Source: a virus. Taken from it: DNA of 24,087 nucleotides. Position numbers and translations under genes: made by a program. Shown one piece after another: positions 7,021 through 14,208 of this stretch (position 1 is the first letter of the stretch; each line of letters begins with the position of its first letter). The stretch lies in the IMG/VR virus record IMGVR_UViG_3300036832_001153, positions 1-24,087 of that record. One strand, written 5' to 3'. The notes under the pieces were generated by a model. That model searched no databases, had not been told where the DNA came from, and saw only the letters and a program-made list of their open reading frames with translations.

Positions 7021-7070
7021 CGGGGGCGGTGGCTCTCTCGGTGCATGGCAGCTCCGGCCCACCGCCCCCG
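7021..7070 (+). terminator. 12-bp perfect GC-rich inverted repeat after the capsid gene
   Basis: CGGGGGCGGTGG at 7021-7032 pairs perfectly with CCACCGCCCCCG at 7059-7070 across a 26-base loop, beginning eight bases after the capsid stop. There is no T-run, so it is not a standard intrinsic terminator. More likely it is a partial terminator or an RNA-stabilising structure that sets a higher capsid mRNA level relative to downstream genes. The inverted repeat is certain; the function is inferred. Confidence 0.55.
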
Positions 7071-7101
7071 GCCCGCTCGATCACCACAGGAGGACTGAAC
7101 G

Positions 7102-7548
7102 ATGAGCATGACCCCGACCACCGAGACGACAACAAGGCGAGCCGCCTTGTGGGCTGCCAGCTACTACGACGCCAGCATCCCGCCTGACTTGCTGGGACCC
7201 CCGGAGGCACCCGTCCTCGACGCGCTCGACCCAGACACCATCACCGTCGGGCCCCCGCCCACGCCGCTGGTCATCACCGGCAGCAACTTCAACGCCAACT
7301 CGAAGGTCTGGGCCGACGAGGAAGCCCAGTTGACCACGTTCGTCAGCGATACCGAGCTGACCTACAACGCCGAGGCCGACCGGGAGGGAACGCAGACCAT
7401 CACCGTGCGGCACGGCGGGCTCAGCTCCGATGCCATCGAACTCACCGTCGCCGCCGATGAGGGGCGGAGCGTCGAGTCACCGGCGCCGGAGCCCGACCCC
7501 GACGACGAGCCCGACCCCGAGGACGAGCCCGGCGACGAGGAGGACTGA
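7102..7548 (+). CDS. Ig-like (IPT/TIG) domain head or decoration protein
   Basis: The 148-residue protein has a strong AGGAGG at 7088-7093. After about 40 flexible residues there is one IPT/TIG immunoglobulin-like domain, about 52-116: P-L-V-I-T-G-S-N-F-N-A-N-S-K-V-W, then T-T-F-V-S-D-T-E-L-T-Y, then G-T-Q-T-I-T-V-R-H-G-G-L-S-S. The end is an acidic tail of repeated D/E/P (residues 128-148). Ig-like domains are common add-ons on phage capsid and tail surfaces, where they may help adsorb to host surfaces. Its position directly after the capsid gene suggests a capsid decoration protein. Which structure carries it cannot be read from sequence. Confidence 0.75.
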   Translation: MSMTPTTETTTRRAALWAASYYDASIPPDLLGPPEAPVLDALDPDTITVGPPPTPLVITGSNFNANSKVWADEEAQLTTFVSDTELTYNAEADREGTQTITVRHGGLSSDAIELTVAADEGRSVESPAPEPDPDDEPDPEDEPGDEED

Positions 7549-7549
7549 G

Positions 7550-7876
7550 TTGGGTTCTTACGCCACCGTCGACGAGCTGGCCGAGGCGCTGGAGATTCGG
7601 GTCACCGATCAGAATCACCAACTGCTCGACGACTGCCTCGACGCCGCCGCCACCGAGATCAACCACTTCCTCGACGGCAACCCGCTGACTGACCCGCCGC
7701 CGGGCATCATCATCCGCACCAACGTCAACCGGGCCGTCGAGTGGTACAAGGCTCCCGCGACGTACAACGGCGGGGTCGGCACGACCGAAGTCGGCACACT
7801 CACCGCCCCGCAGTCGGGCTTCGAGCGCCACTCTGCCGCCCTGTTGCCGCTCAAGGCGAGCTGGGGCATCGCATGA
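7550..7876 (+). CDS. Head-tail connector (adaptor) protein
   Basis: The 108-residue protein begins S-Y-A-T-V-D-E-L-A-E-A-L and continues with D-D-C-L-D-A-A-A-T-E-I-N-H-F-L-D-G, then a helix N-R-A-V-E-W-Y-K. This all-helical pattern is that of gp6/gp15-type adaptors that bind under the portal ring. The start is TTG at 7550, two bases after the preceding stop, preceded by GAGGAGGA in the acidic tail codons of the upstream gene; no other in-frame start lies near the conserved N-terminus. The stop overlaps the next ATG (ATGA). Confidence 0.8.
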   Translation: MGSYATVDELAEALEIRVTDQNHQLLDDCLDAAATEINHFLDGNPLTDPPPGIIIRTNVNRAVEWYKAPATYNGGVGTTEVGTLTAPQSGFERHSAALLPLKASWGIA

Positions 7877-8250
7877 ACCTGTTGGAAGTGCGCGACAAGT
7901 TGGGAGCGGTGCTCGCACCCATCGACGACGACGACCCGAACGTGCTCACGTCCCTGGTGGACGCCATCGAACCCCCGGCCCTCATGTTGGGCTGGAACGA
8001 ACCGTGGCTCGAGCCCGAGGGCATGTGCTTCAACACCGGGCATGTGGTCGTGACCTGCGTGGCGGCGCGCCTCTCCCCCGGCGAAGGCATCGCCAAGCTC
8101 GAAGAACTGGTCGCTTACACGTTGCGGCGCCTACGCACCGACACCGAGAGCTGGGCGCTGACCAACGTGAGCGGGCCCCGGGTGTTCCTGATCGCCAAGA
8201 CCAACTACCTCGCGTGCCGCATCGCGTTGCGCGTGAGCATCTCGGAGTAG
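7873..8250 (+). CDS. Tail terminator / head-tail completion protein, probable
   Basis: The 125-residue protein starts at an ATG overlapping the connector stop. An N-terminal helix (L-L-E-V-R-D-K-L-G-A-V-L) is followed by strands with P-P-A-L-M-L-G-W, G-H-V-V-V-T-C-V-A-A-R and R-I-A-L-R-V-S-I. The alternation of one helix and a beta sheet, the size and the position between adaptor and neck/tail tube genes match gpU-like tail terminators, which cap the tail tube and join it to the head. Identity is inferred from layout; a head stopper role is the alternative. Confidence 0.6.
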   Translation: MNLLEVRDKLGAVLAPIDDDDPNVLTSLVDAIEPPALMLGWNEPWLEPEGMCFNTGHVVVTCVAARLSPGEGIAKLEELVAYTLRRLRTDTESWALTNVSGPRVFLIAKTNYLACRIALRVSISE

Positions 8251-8254
8251 CGCG

Positions 8255-8668
8255 ATGCCCGACGGAACCGGCGTCGAGATGGTGGGGCTGGCTGAGGCCA
8301 ACGCCGCCATCAAGCAGTGGGCGAACAGCCAGCTCCCGCTCGACTTCATCATCGGCACCCGCTCGTTCGCCGACTCGGTGGCCACTGAGGTAGCAGCAAG
8401 AGTCCCGGTGCTGACCGGCGCGCTCGCCGGGTCAGTGGTGGGCGTCAGCGACGACAAGAGCAGCGGCGTCGGCATGGGCAACGACGACGACGTGCCCTAC
8501 GCCAGATGGATCGAGTTCGGCGGCAGCCGCGGGCGGGACTTGGTGCCGCAAGGGCGCTACGTCTATCCAACGATTCAGAGCGCCATGTCCCAGCTCGCCG
8601 ACGCCGCCGGGACCACGGCCAAGACCTCCATCGCCAAGTACCCGTGGCCGAGCCCGAGCCCAGCATGA
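8255..8668 (+). CDS. HK97 gp10-like neck/tail completion protein
   Basis: The 137-residue product has the hallmarks of this family: A-A-R-V-P-V-L-T-G-A-L-A-G-S-V (about 48-62), then a beta hairpin leading to V-P-Y-A-R-W-I-E-F-G-G-S-R-G (about 80-93) and G-R-Y-V-Y-P-T-I-Q-S-A. The 'P-x-x-T-G-x-L' and 'Y-A-x-x-x-E-F-G' motifs are typical of gp10-like proteins that complete the neck between connector and tail. GGAG at 8244-8247 precedes the ATG by seven bases. Confidence 0.82.
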   Translation: MPDGTGVEMVGLAEANAAIKQWANSQLPLDFIIGTRSFADSVATEVAARVPVLTGALAGSVVGVSDDKSSGVGMGNDDDVPYARWIEFGGSRGRDLVPQGRYVYPTIQSAMSQLADAAGTTAKTSIAKYPWPSPSPA

Positions 8669-8706
8669 GAGACATCTATCAAACAGAGAAGGGAACCCAC
8701 CCATGA
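8665..8706 (+). CDS. 13-codon micro-ORF bridging neck and tail tube genes
   Basis: An ATG overlapping the neck stop (ATGA at 8665-8668) opens a frame of 13 codons, M-R-D-I-Y-Q-T-E-K-G-T-H-P, whose TGA overlaps the tail tube ATG (ATGA at 8703-8706). The tail tube ribosome site (AGAAGGGA) lies inside it. It may serve only to keep ribosomes moving between the genes; it may also be chance. Confidence 0.25.
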   Translation: MRDIYQTEKGTHP

Positions 8707-9197
8707 CCGCACCTGTCGTATCGGCTGGCAAGCCGTTCACACTCACCGGGGCCTACGTCGAGCTGTCCGGCACCGACTTCACCTGTCTCACCAACCACCT
8801 CGTCATCAAGCCGGACGTGACCAAGGAAACGGCCAAGTCCATTTGCGGCTCGGTCGACTACGTGGGGCAGATCAAGTGGCTGTTCGGGCTGACCCTCTAC
8901 CAGTCGTTCGAGGATGCCACCGCCACCTACCAAGTGCTCGACGCGGCGGTCAAGGCCGGCGTTGCGGTGCCGTTCGTCGTGCGCCCGTACCCCGGCCCGG
9001 CGGGTCCGGCGAACCCAGAGTTCACCGGCATGGTCAACCCTGAGCCGTTCACCATCTTCGACTCCGACGCCGGGGCGCTCGTCACCACCGACATCGAGTG
9101 GACCTGTCTCGAGGAACCAACGGTCACCAACACCGTTGGCGGCGGCACGCAGAGCGCCGCGCAGAAGCCTGCCGAGAAAGTCGACGCCAACAGCTGA
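8703..9197 (+). CDS. Major tail protein (tail tube)
   Basis: The 164-residue protein is called from its position after the neck genes and before the frameshifted chaperone, and from its fold-like sequence: a strand-rich N-terminus (F-T-L-T-G-A-Y-V-E-L-S-G-T-D-F), then a long helix-strand section Y-V-G-Q-I-K-W-L-F-G-L-T-L-Y-Q-S-F-E, then V-P-F-V-V-R-P-Y-P-G-P and a C-terminal D-I-E-W-T-C-L-E strand. W/F-x-x-x-L and 'Y-Q..E' patterns occur in actinophage tail tube proteins. GAGAAGGGA at 8686-8694 is the ribosome site. The stop codon lies inside a degenerate copy of the 16-bp repeat. Confidence 0.85.
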   Translation: MTAPVVSAGKPFTLTGAYVELSGTDFTCLTNHLVIKPDVTKETAKSICGSVDYVGQIKWLFGLTLYQSFEDATATYQVLDAAVKAGVAVPFVVRPYPGPAGPANPEFTGMVNPEPFTIFDSDAGALVTTDIEWTCLEEPTVTNTVGGGTQSAAQKPAEKVDANS

Positions 9198-9213
9198 CCG
9201 GCTTAACTCCCGG
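9192..9213 (+). repeat. Degenerate copy of the 16-bp repeat across the tail tube stop codon
   Basis: AGCTGACCGGCTTAACTCCC resembles the 201 copy including its flank (CTGACCGGCTTGACTCCC at 204-221). The TGA in CTGACC is the tail tube stop (9195-9197). The following gap to 9251 otherwise carries only the ribosome site of the next gene (AGGAGG). Confidence 0.5.
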
Positions 9214-9251
9214 GTCCCCACCGACCACCCGACCAAACAGGAGGACCACCG

Positions 9252-9578
9252 ATGACGATTGACCCCAGCCTTCTCCCGCCCGACGAAGATGCCGGGCTCC
9301 CGCTTGACGAGCCCGAGATCGTCACCGTTGGGGCGCGTGGGTTCCGCGTCCGAGCCAACGACATCCGAGCGCTCAAGAAGGCCACCGGGCTCACGCTGGG
9401 CGACCTGCTCAACGGCGACGATATGGCCGATCAGACGCAAGCGATGGCGTTCCTGGCCCTGCGCCGCAAACACCCCGACGAGGACCCGGGGGAGCTTTGG
9501 GAGAGGGCCGGGGACATTGATGTCGAGTTTGACGCCGAGCCACCGACGCCGGACCCTACCGCCGCGCCGTCCTCCTGA
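9252..9578 (+). CDS. Tail assembly chaperone, upstream part (G-type)
   Basis: The 108-residue product occupies the lambda G position between tail tube and tape measure. It has a basic helical core (F-R-V-R-A-N-D-I-R-A-L-K-K-A-T-G-L-T-L-G-D-L-L) and an acidic Pro-rich end (D-A-E-P-P-T-P-D-P-T-A-A-P). These chaperones coat the tape measure while the tube polymerises. CAGGAGGA at 9238-9245 is the ribosome site. An overlapping -1 frame (9533-9715) encodes the expected T-type extension. Confidence 0.85.
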   Translation: MTIDPSLLPPDEDAGLPLDEPEIVTVGARGFRVRANDIRALKKATGLTLGDLLNGDDMADQTQAMAFLALRRKHPDEDPGELWERAGDIDVEFDAEPPTPDPTAAPSS

Positions 9579-9715
9579 ATGTGGCGAGCATGTGCCGCTA
9601 CTGGCGCATGACGCCCGACGAGGTCGACGCGCTCGACGACGATATGTACCACGCCATGCGCGAGTTCATGGACCTCGAACGCGCTGAGATAGCCCGGCAG
9701 AACAGGCGCCGCTGA
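9533..9715 (+). CDS. Tail assembly chaperone extension in the -1 frame (T-type)
   Basis: The -1 frame relative to the G-type gene is open from 9533, after a TGA at 9530-9532, to the stop at 9713-9715. It encodes R-R-A-V-L-L-N-V-A-S-M-C-R-Y-W-R-M-T-P-D-E-V-D-A-L-D-D-D followed by an acidic/basic helix. That is the conserved T-domain pattern of actinophages, and it begins before the G stop, so fusion by a programmed -1 frameshift between 9533 and 9575 is likely. I see no classical X-XXY-YYZ heptamer there. Separate initiation at GTG 9581, two bases after the G stop, is possible but would lose the R-R-A-V-L-L-N-V part. Confidence 0.75.
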   Translation, partial: RRATDAGPYRRAVLLNVASMCRYWRMTPDEVDALDDDMYHAMREFMDLERAEIARQNRRR

Positions 9716-12033
9716 TGCCACCCGGCGGTCCATCGGTCCTCGTCCGCTTCCTGTCCGACATGACCGGGCTGAAGAAGGGCATTGACGACACCGCCACGCA
9801 GAGCGAGTCGGCGGGCACCCGGATTCACGGCGCCTTCTCCACCGTCATCGGGCAGTTGAACCAGACCGGCATCCTCGGGCCTTTCGGCGCCTCGCTCGAA
9901 ACGGCCAATCAGGGCCTCGACAAGATGTCGACAAAGACCGGCAGCATGGGCACCAAACTGATGGGGCTCGGCGGCGTCGCGTTGGGCGCCGGGCTGGCGC
10001 TACAAGCGGCGGGCTCCAAGGAACAAGCGGCGACCCAACAACTCTCGGCCAGCATCGACGCCACCGGGCACTCGTATGACACCTACACCACCAAGATCGA
10101 CGCCGCCGTCAAGCACCAAGAGACGTTCGGCAACACCGCCGCCGAAACCAAAGGCGCCCTGCAAAAGCTCACACAGGCCACCGGCGACCCCACCAAAGCG
10201 CTGGAGATGCTCGGTACTGCCTCCGACCTCGCCGCGGCCAAGCACGAGAGTCTGGGCCAGGCGGCGGGACAGATGGGCAAGATATACAACGGCGCCACCA
10301 GGACCCTCAAAGAGTTCGGGGTCAGTGCCGAGAAGGCGTCCACGTCGCAGAACCTCCTCAAAGGCGCCCAGAAGGCGGCGACGAGCGCGGACGAGGGCGT
10401 GCAAAAGGCGCTCAAGGCGCAGACCGAGCTGCACGAGAAGCTGGCCGGGAAAACCAAGCTCACCGCCGGTGAGATCGTCTCGCTCCAAAAGGCCAACGAC
10501 AACGTCGCTACCGCGTCGGACAAGGCGAAAGCGGCCCACGAGCGGCTCGACACCGCACAGAAGAACGTCAAGACATCGGCGCAAGTCGGCACGGACATGA
10601 TCGGCAAGCTGGGCGACAAGCTCAAGGGTCAAGCGTCAGCCGGGGCCGACACCTTCGGCGGGAAGATCAAGAGCATGAGGGCCAAAGTCGAGGACGCCGT
10701 CTCGACCTTCGGGCAGAAGTACGGCCCGGCCATCACCATCGCCGGAGCGGCGACGACTGGGTTCGGCTCCGCGCTCGAAGTCGGCAAGGCAGCGATGGCG
10801 GCGTACAAGGCCATGACTGCCGAGGGCGCGGTGCAAATGGCCATCTTCAACGCGGTGATGGACGCCAACGTCTTTATCCTCATCGCCATCGCCGTCGCCG
10901 CGCTCGTCGCCGGGTTCATCCTGCTTTACAAGCACTCACAACTGGTGCGCGAGATCGTGGCCGACATCGGCAAGTTTGGCAAGGACGCGTTCAAGGGGCT
11001 CGAAGCGGCGTTCCACGCCGTCGTCGACGCCGCCAAAAAGGTGTTCAACTGGATCAAAGAGAACTGGCCTCTGCTCGCTGAGATATTGCTGGCGTTAACC
11101 AGCCCCCTCGGCTTGGTGATTGCCGTGTTCATCAGGTTTCACGATCAGATCATCGGCTTCTTCACCAAACTGCCGGGCGAAATACTCGCCGCGCTCGGCG
11201 CGCTCGGGGGCCTGTTGACCCAAGTGGGGACAGACATCATCAACGGGCTCTGGCAAGGCATCCAAACGGCCTGGAACGCCGGGGTGGGCTGGATCACCGG
11301 GCTCGGACAATCCATCCTCGGCGCCGTCGGCGCTCTGGGGAACCTGTTGCTCAATGTGGGCGAGGACGTGATCCACGGCTTGCTCGCCGGGCTGCAATGG
11401 GTCTGGAACACCGAAGTCAACGGCTGGCTCAACATCGGTCAGAAGATCATCGGCGCCATCGGCAATCTCGGGGGCCTGCTGCTCGAAGTTGGCAAGTCGG
11501 TCATCCACGGGCTCCTCGACGGACTCAAGTGGGTGTGGGACCACGAGGTCACCGGCTGGCTCAACATCGGGCAGAAGATCAAGGGCGCCATCGGGACGTT
11601 GGGCGCCCTGCTGTTCGACGTGGGCAAGTCGATCATCAACGGTCTGTGGGACGGCATGAAGAATATGTGGAACAACGTGAGCGGCTGGGTCGGCGGACTG
11701 GGCTCCAAGATCGCCGGGCTCAAGGGCCCGCTCGAGTACGACCGCAAGCTCCTCGTTCCCGCCGGGCACGCCATCATGGCCGGGCTCGACGAGGGCCTGC
11801 GCGCTGGCATGAGGACAGTGCAACAAACGCTGGGCGACTTCACCGCCAGCATCGGCGCCCCGGTCATCGTCGGCGGTGGCGGACAAGTGATAGGCAACTA
11901 TCAGCAACGCGCCGGCGGCTCAACCCGGTCAGCCCCGGCCATCGTGATCGAGCGCGCCGAGTTTCGCGAGACGCTCGACGTTGACTCGTTCATGCGCCGG
12001 GCTGCCTGGGCAATCACGACCGAGTCGCTATGA
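9715..12033 (+). CDS. Tape measure protein
   Basis: The 772-residue protein is the longest in the window. It sets tail length and is delivered into the host envelope with DNA. Features: Gly/Ala-rich hydrophobic stretch at about 82-100; long Ala/Lys helical region 110-320; strong membrane segment at about 386-406 (V-F-I-L-I-A-I-A-V-A-A-L-V-A-G-F); second hydrophobic block near 455-475; four 44-residue tandem repeats at 490-665; and a C-terminal L-V-P-A-G-H-A-I-M-A-G-L-D-E-G-L motif common in actinobacterial phage tape measures. The ATG overlaps the chaperone stop by one base. I see no lysozyme or peptidase domain. Its last part carries an inverted copy of the 16-bp repeat. Confidence 0.93.
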   Translation: MPPGGPSVLVRFLSDMTGLKKGIDDTATQSESAGTRIHGAFSTVIGQLNQTGILGPFGASLETANQGLDKMSTKTGSMGTKLMGLGGVALGAGLALQAAGSKEQAATQQLSASIDATGHSYDTYTTKIDAAVKHQETFGNTAAETKGALQKLTQATGDPTKALEMLGTASDLAAAKHESLGQAAGQMGKIYNGATRTLKEFGVSAEKASTSQNLLKGAQKAATSADEGVQKALKAQTELHEKLAGKTKLTAGEIVSLQKANDNVATASDKAKAAHERLDTAQKNVKTSAQVGTDMIGKLGDKLKGQASAGADTFGGKIKSMRAKVEDAVSTFGQKYGPAITIAGAATTGFGSALEVGKAAMAAYKAMTAEGAVQMAIFNAVMDANVFILIAIAVAALVAGFILLYKHSQLVREIVADIGKFGKDAFKGLEAAFHAVVDAAKKVFNWIKENWPLLAEILLALTSPLGLVIAVFIRFHDQIIGFFTKLPGEILAALGALGGLLTQVGTDIINGLWQGIQTAWNAGVGWITGLGQSILGAVGALGNLLLNVGEDVIHGLLAGLQWVWNTEVNGWLNIGQKIIGAIGNLGGLLLEVGKSVIHGLLDGLKWVWDHEVTGWLNIGQKIKGAIGTLGALLFDVGKSIINGLWDGMKNMWNNVSGWVGGLGSKIAGLKGPLEYDRKLLVPAGHAIMAGLDEGLRAGMRTVQQTLGDFTASIGAPVIVGGGGQVIGNYQQRAGGSTRSAPAIVIERAEFRETLDVDSFMRRAAWAITTESL
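11182..11709 (+). repeat. Four tandem 132-bp (44-residue) repeats in the tape measure gene
   Basis: Units start at 11182, 11314, 11446 and 11578. Each encodes I-x-G-A-x-G-x-L-G-x-L-L, then V-G-x-x-x-I-x-G-L-x-x-G, and ends near W-L-N-I-G-Q-K. Units 2 and 3 are the most alike. The pattern is amphipathic with Gly at regular positions, as in tape measure sections thought to associate with membrane. Unit gain or loss would change tail length in steps. Confidence 0.85.
11921..11936 (-). repeat. Inverted exact copy of the leader repeat variant
   Basis: CAACCCGGTCAGCCCC is the exact reverse complement of the copy at 354-369 (16 of 16). It lies in a Gly/Ser-rich, probably flexible part of the tape measure (G-G-S-T-R-S-A-P), where codon choice is relatively free. 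Confidence 0.7.
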
Positions 12034-12917
12034 GCCCGTGCGTCCGCAAAGCGTGGCTCGTCCTGGGCAACCAGAGCATCCAGCTCGAGGACCGGGCGGC
12101 GGGCTATCTGCTGTCATCGCTCGACCTCGGTTACGGCTCACCCCGGGTCGTCGACAACAACCGGCCCGACGCTGACGGCGTCGACGACCGCACGCAGTTC
12201 CAAGGCGGACGAGTCGTATCAGCCGATCTGACCGCTCTCACCGACCTTGGCGCAAGGGTTGACGAGGTCGCCTTGTCCTTTGGCCCGTACATGCAGGCGA
12301 GCCAGCGCCCGGTCCTGCACTACGTCCTTGACGCCGGGTCGAACCCCGAGCGCACCTTGACGCTGCGCCCTGACGGTTACGCCTTCAAGATCGAGGACAC
12401 CGGCGAGCGCGACATCCATCTGCAATGGGTCGCCCCCGACCCCATTGCCTACGACCCGATCTCGAAGCTGGCGACGGCGTGGGCCGGAGCGACGGTGCAA
12501 CACGGGCGCCAATATCCCCTGAGCTTTCCCCGCACCTACGCGTCGGGACCGGGCGGTGTGCGCGTGGACGCCGTATTCAGTGTGACCGGGGACTACCCCG
12601 CGCAGCCAGTCATCCGCATCTACGGGCCGATCACCAACCCGCGGGTGCTTTTCGCCCCTAATGGCGGCGGGTTGGGACCCCAAATCCCGCTGAAATACCA
12701 AATCGGCGGGGGCCAACACGTCACCGTCGACACGAAGGCGCACACGGTCTATCTGGGCGAGGACTCGACGGCGTCGCTGTTGTCGGCGGTGGATTGGGTG
12801 AATCTGTGGTGGCCCGTCCTCACCCCGCAAATCTCGCCGATCACCATGATCTTGCAAGGAACGAACACGACCGGCCTGTCCCAAGCTCAGGCGACGTGGA
12901 CCGAGGGGTATCTGTGA
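12030..12917 (+). CDS. Distal tail protein (Dit-like)
   Basis: The 295-residue product follows the tape measure with an ATGA overlap, the usual place for the distal tail protein that caps the tube and anchors the hub. The N-terminal third has the beta-rich start of Dit proteins (L-V-L-G-N-Q-S-I-Q-L-E-D, then L-D-L-G-Y-G-S-P-R-V-V-D). The middle shows the family's strand-turn pattern R-D-I-H-L-Q-W-V-A-P-D-P-I-A-Y-D-P, which resembles the 'v.....a.dP..y' segment of phage tail family proteins. A galectin-like second half follows (P-V-I-R-I-Y-G-P-I-T-N-P). Start and stop overlap both neighbours. Confidence 0.8.
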   Translation: MSPCVRKAWLVLGNQSIQLEDRAAGYLLSSLDLGYGSPRVVDNNRPDADGVDDRTQFQGGRVVSADLTALTDLGARVDEVALSFGPYMQASQRPVLHYVLDAGSNPERTLTLRPDGYAFKIEDTGERDIHLQWVAPDPIAYDPISKLATAWAGATVQHGRQYPLSFPRTYASGPGGVRVDAVFSVTGDYPAQPVIRIYGPITNPRVLFAPNGGGLGPQIPLKYQIGGGQHVTVDTKAHTVYLGEDSTASLLSAVDWVNLWWPVLTPQISPITMILQGTNTTGLSQAQATWTEGYL

Positions 12918-14200
12918 GCGCGCCCATTCCCTACGGGCGCGGCCGGTGGCGCGTGTCGGTGCATCGCCGCTCGTTCCAAAACGAACCGTTGAACTCCACC
13001 ATCATCGCTGACATACACGACGCCCGAGGGCGACGGTTGGAAAAGACACTCAACGCGCCTGCCCGGTTTACGTTCACCGTGGACGGGCGCTCCGACACGG
13101 CGAAGCTCGTGCGGGAAATGCAAACGGACATCGTGGCGTGGCGTTGGGACGAGGCGGGCGGCGGGGATTGGCCGGTCTTTCGCGGCGTCGTGGCCCAGGG
13201 CGAGGACCAACTGACCGAGCAGTCGCACACGGTCACGTTTACCTGCCACGACTACCTGGGCATGGTGGCGCGGCGCTACCTCACCAGCGCGGTCAACTAC
13301 ACCCAGTTCGACCAAGATCGAATCGTCGTCGACCTGTTGGCACGAGCGGTCAATCTTCAAGCGGCCAACGGGACAATCTTTTATCCCGCCTCGTTCCTGC
13401 CGCTTGGCATCGCCCGCGTGAACAGCGACGGGTCGGATCGGCCCGCGCTCTCGACCCAACTACGAGATCGCAACTACACGGCGCAATCGAATGTCGGTCA
13501 ACTGATCGACGATCTGGCCAAGTGTGCGCCCCTGGTCGGTACGTCCAGTGCACCAACATCGTTTGATTACGACGTGTTGCCCTCGGGGAATATCAACGGT
13601 CCCAACCTTGACCAATGGGACAACCTGCGCCTGTTCTACCCGGCGCAGGGGGTCACGAACCCGTTGGTTCTCGAATACGGGTCCACGGTATCGACGGTCA
13701 CCCGGTCGGCCAACAGTGCCGATTATGCCAACTACGTCCGCATCGTCGGCAACGCCCCCGATGCCACGTCCCCGCCCTACTTCTCCGAGCGATGGAACGC
13801 CGATGCCCTCAGCGGGATCGTGGGCGCGGTCGGGTTGTGGCAGAACAGCGACAACGCCCCGGACGTGTCCATCCAATCGACGTTGGACCAAAAGGCACAG
13901 GGGGACCTCAACACGTCGGGCGTGTTGGTGCCGTCGTATTCGTTGGGACTACGCCCGGGCACCTATCACCACGGTCTGTTCCGCATGGGCGACACGGTCA
14001 GCCTCGTTATCCAATCGGGACGCCTCAACGTGTTTACCGACGCCACGGGCGGCGGCGGCGTGCGCGTGGTGGGGATCAGTTACGACATCGGCGACGACGG
14101 CGACGAGAACGTGGTCCTTACCGCCGGACGACCGCCAACCACTCTGGCCGACCTGCTCCGCGCCGGAACGGCTGACATTGACGCCCTCTCGAGAAGGTAG
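12914..14200 (+). CDS. Tail hub / ReqiPepy6 Gp37-like minor tail protein
   Basis: The 428-residue protein starts at GTG 12914, overlapping the Dit stop (GTGA). Its layout matches Gp37-like tail-tip proteins of actinophages: basic start with I-I-A-D-I-H-D-A-R-G-R-R-L-E-K, strand region F-R-G-V-V-A-Q-G-E-D-Q-L, then T-F-T-C-H-D-Y-L-G-M-V-A-R-R-Y-L (about 108-123), a long beta-rich middle, and a C-terminal G-D-T-V-S-L-V-I-Q-S-G-R-L and V-R-V-V-G-I-S-Y-D-I-G-D-D-G strand pair. 'Y-L-G-M' and the final 'I-x-x-D-D' strand are typical of siphovirus hub domains. It probably forms the tail tip between Dit and the fibres. Confidence 0.8.
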   Translation: MSAPIPYGRGRWRVSVHRRSFQNEPLNSTIIADIHDARGRRLEKTLNAPARFTFTVDGRSDTAKLVREMQTDIVAWRWDEAGGGDWPVFRGVVAQGEDQLTEQSHTVTFTCHDYLGMVARRYLTSAVNYTQFDQDRIVVDLLARAVNLQAANGTIFYPASFLPLGIARVNSDGSDRPALSTQLRDRNYTAQSNVGQLIDDLAKCAPLVGTSSAPTSFDYDVLPSGNINGPNLDQWDNLRLFYPAQGVTNPLVLEYGSTVSTVTRSANSADYANYVRIVGNAPDATSPPYFSERWNADALSGIVGAVGLWQNSDNAPDVSIQSTLDQKAQGDLNTSGVLVPSYSLGLRPGTYHHGLFRMGDTVSLVIQSGRLNVFTDATGGGGVRVVGISYDIGDDGDENVVLTAGRPPTTLADLLRAGTADIDALSRR

Positions 14201-14208
14201 GAGAGAAC

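Noticed and set aside
9259-9687. 142-codon +1 frame overlapping the tail chaperone
   Set aside because: Ser/Arg/Pro-rich shadow; the conserved T-domain lies in the -1 frame, not here.
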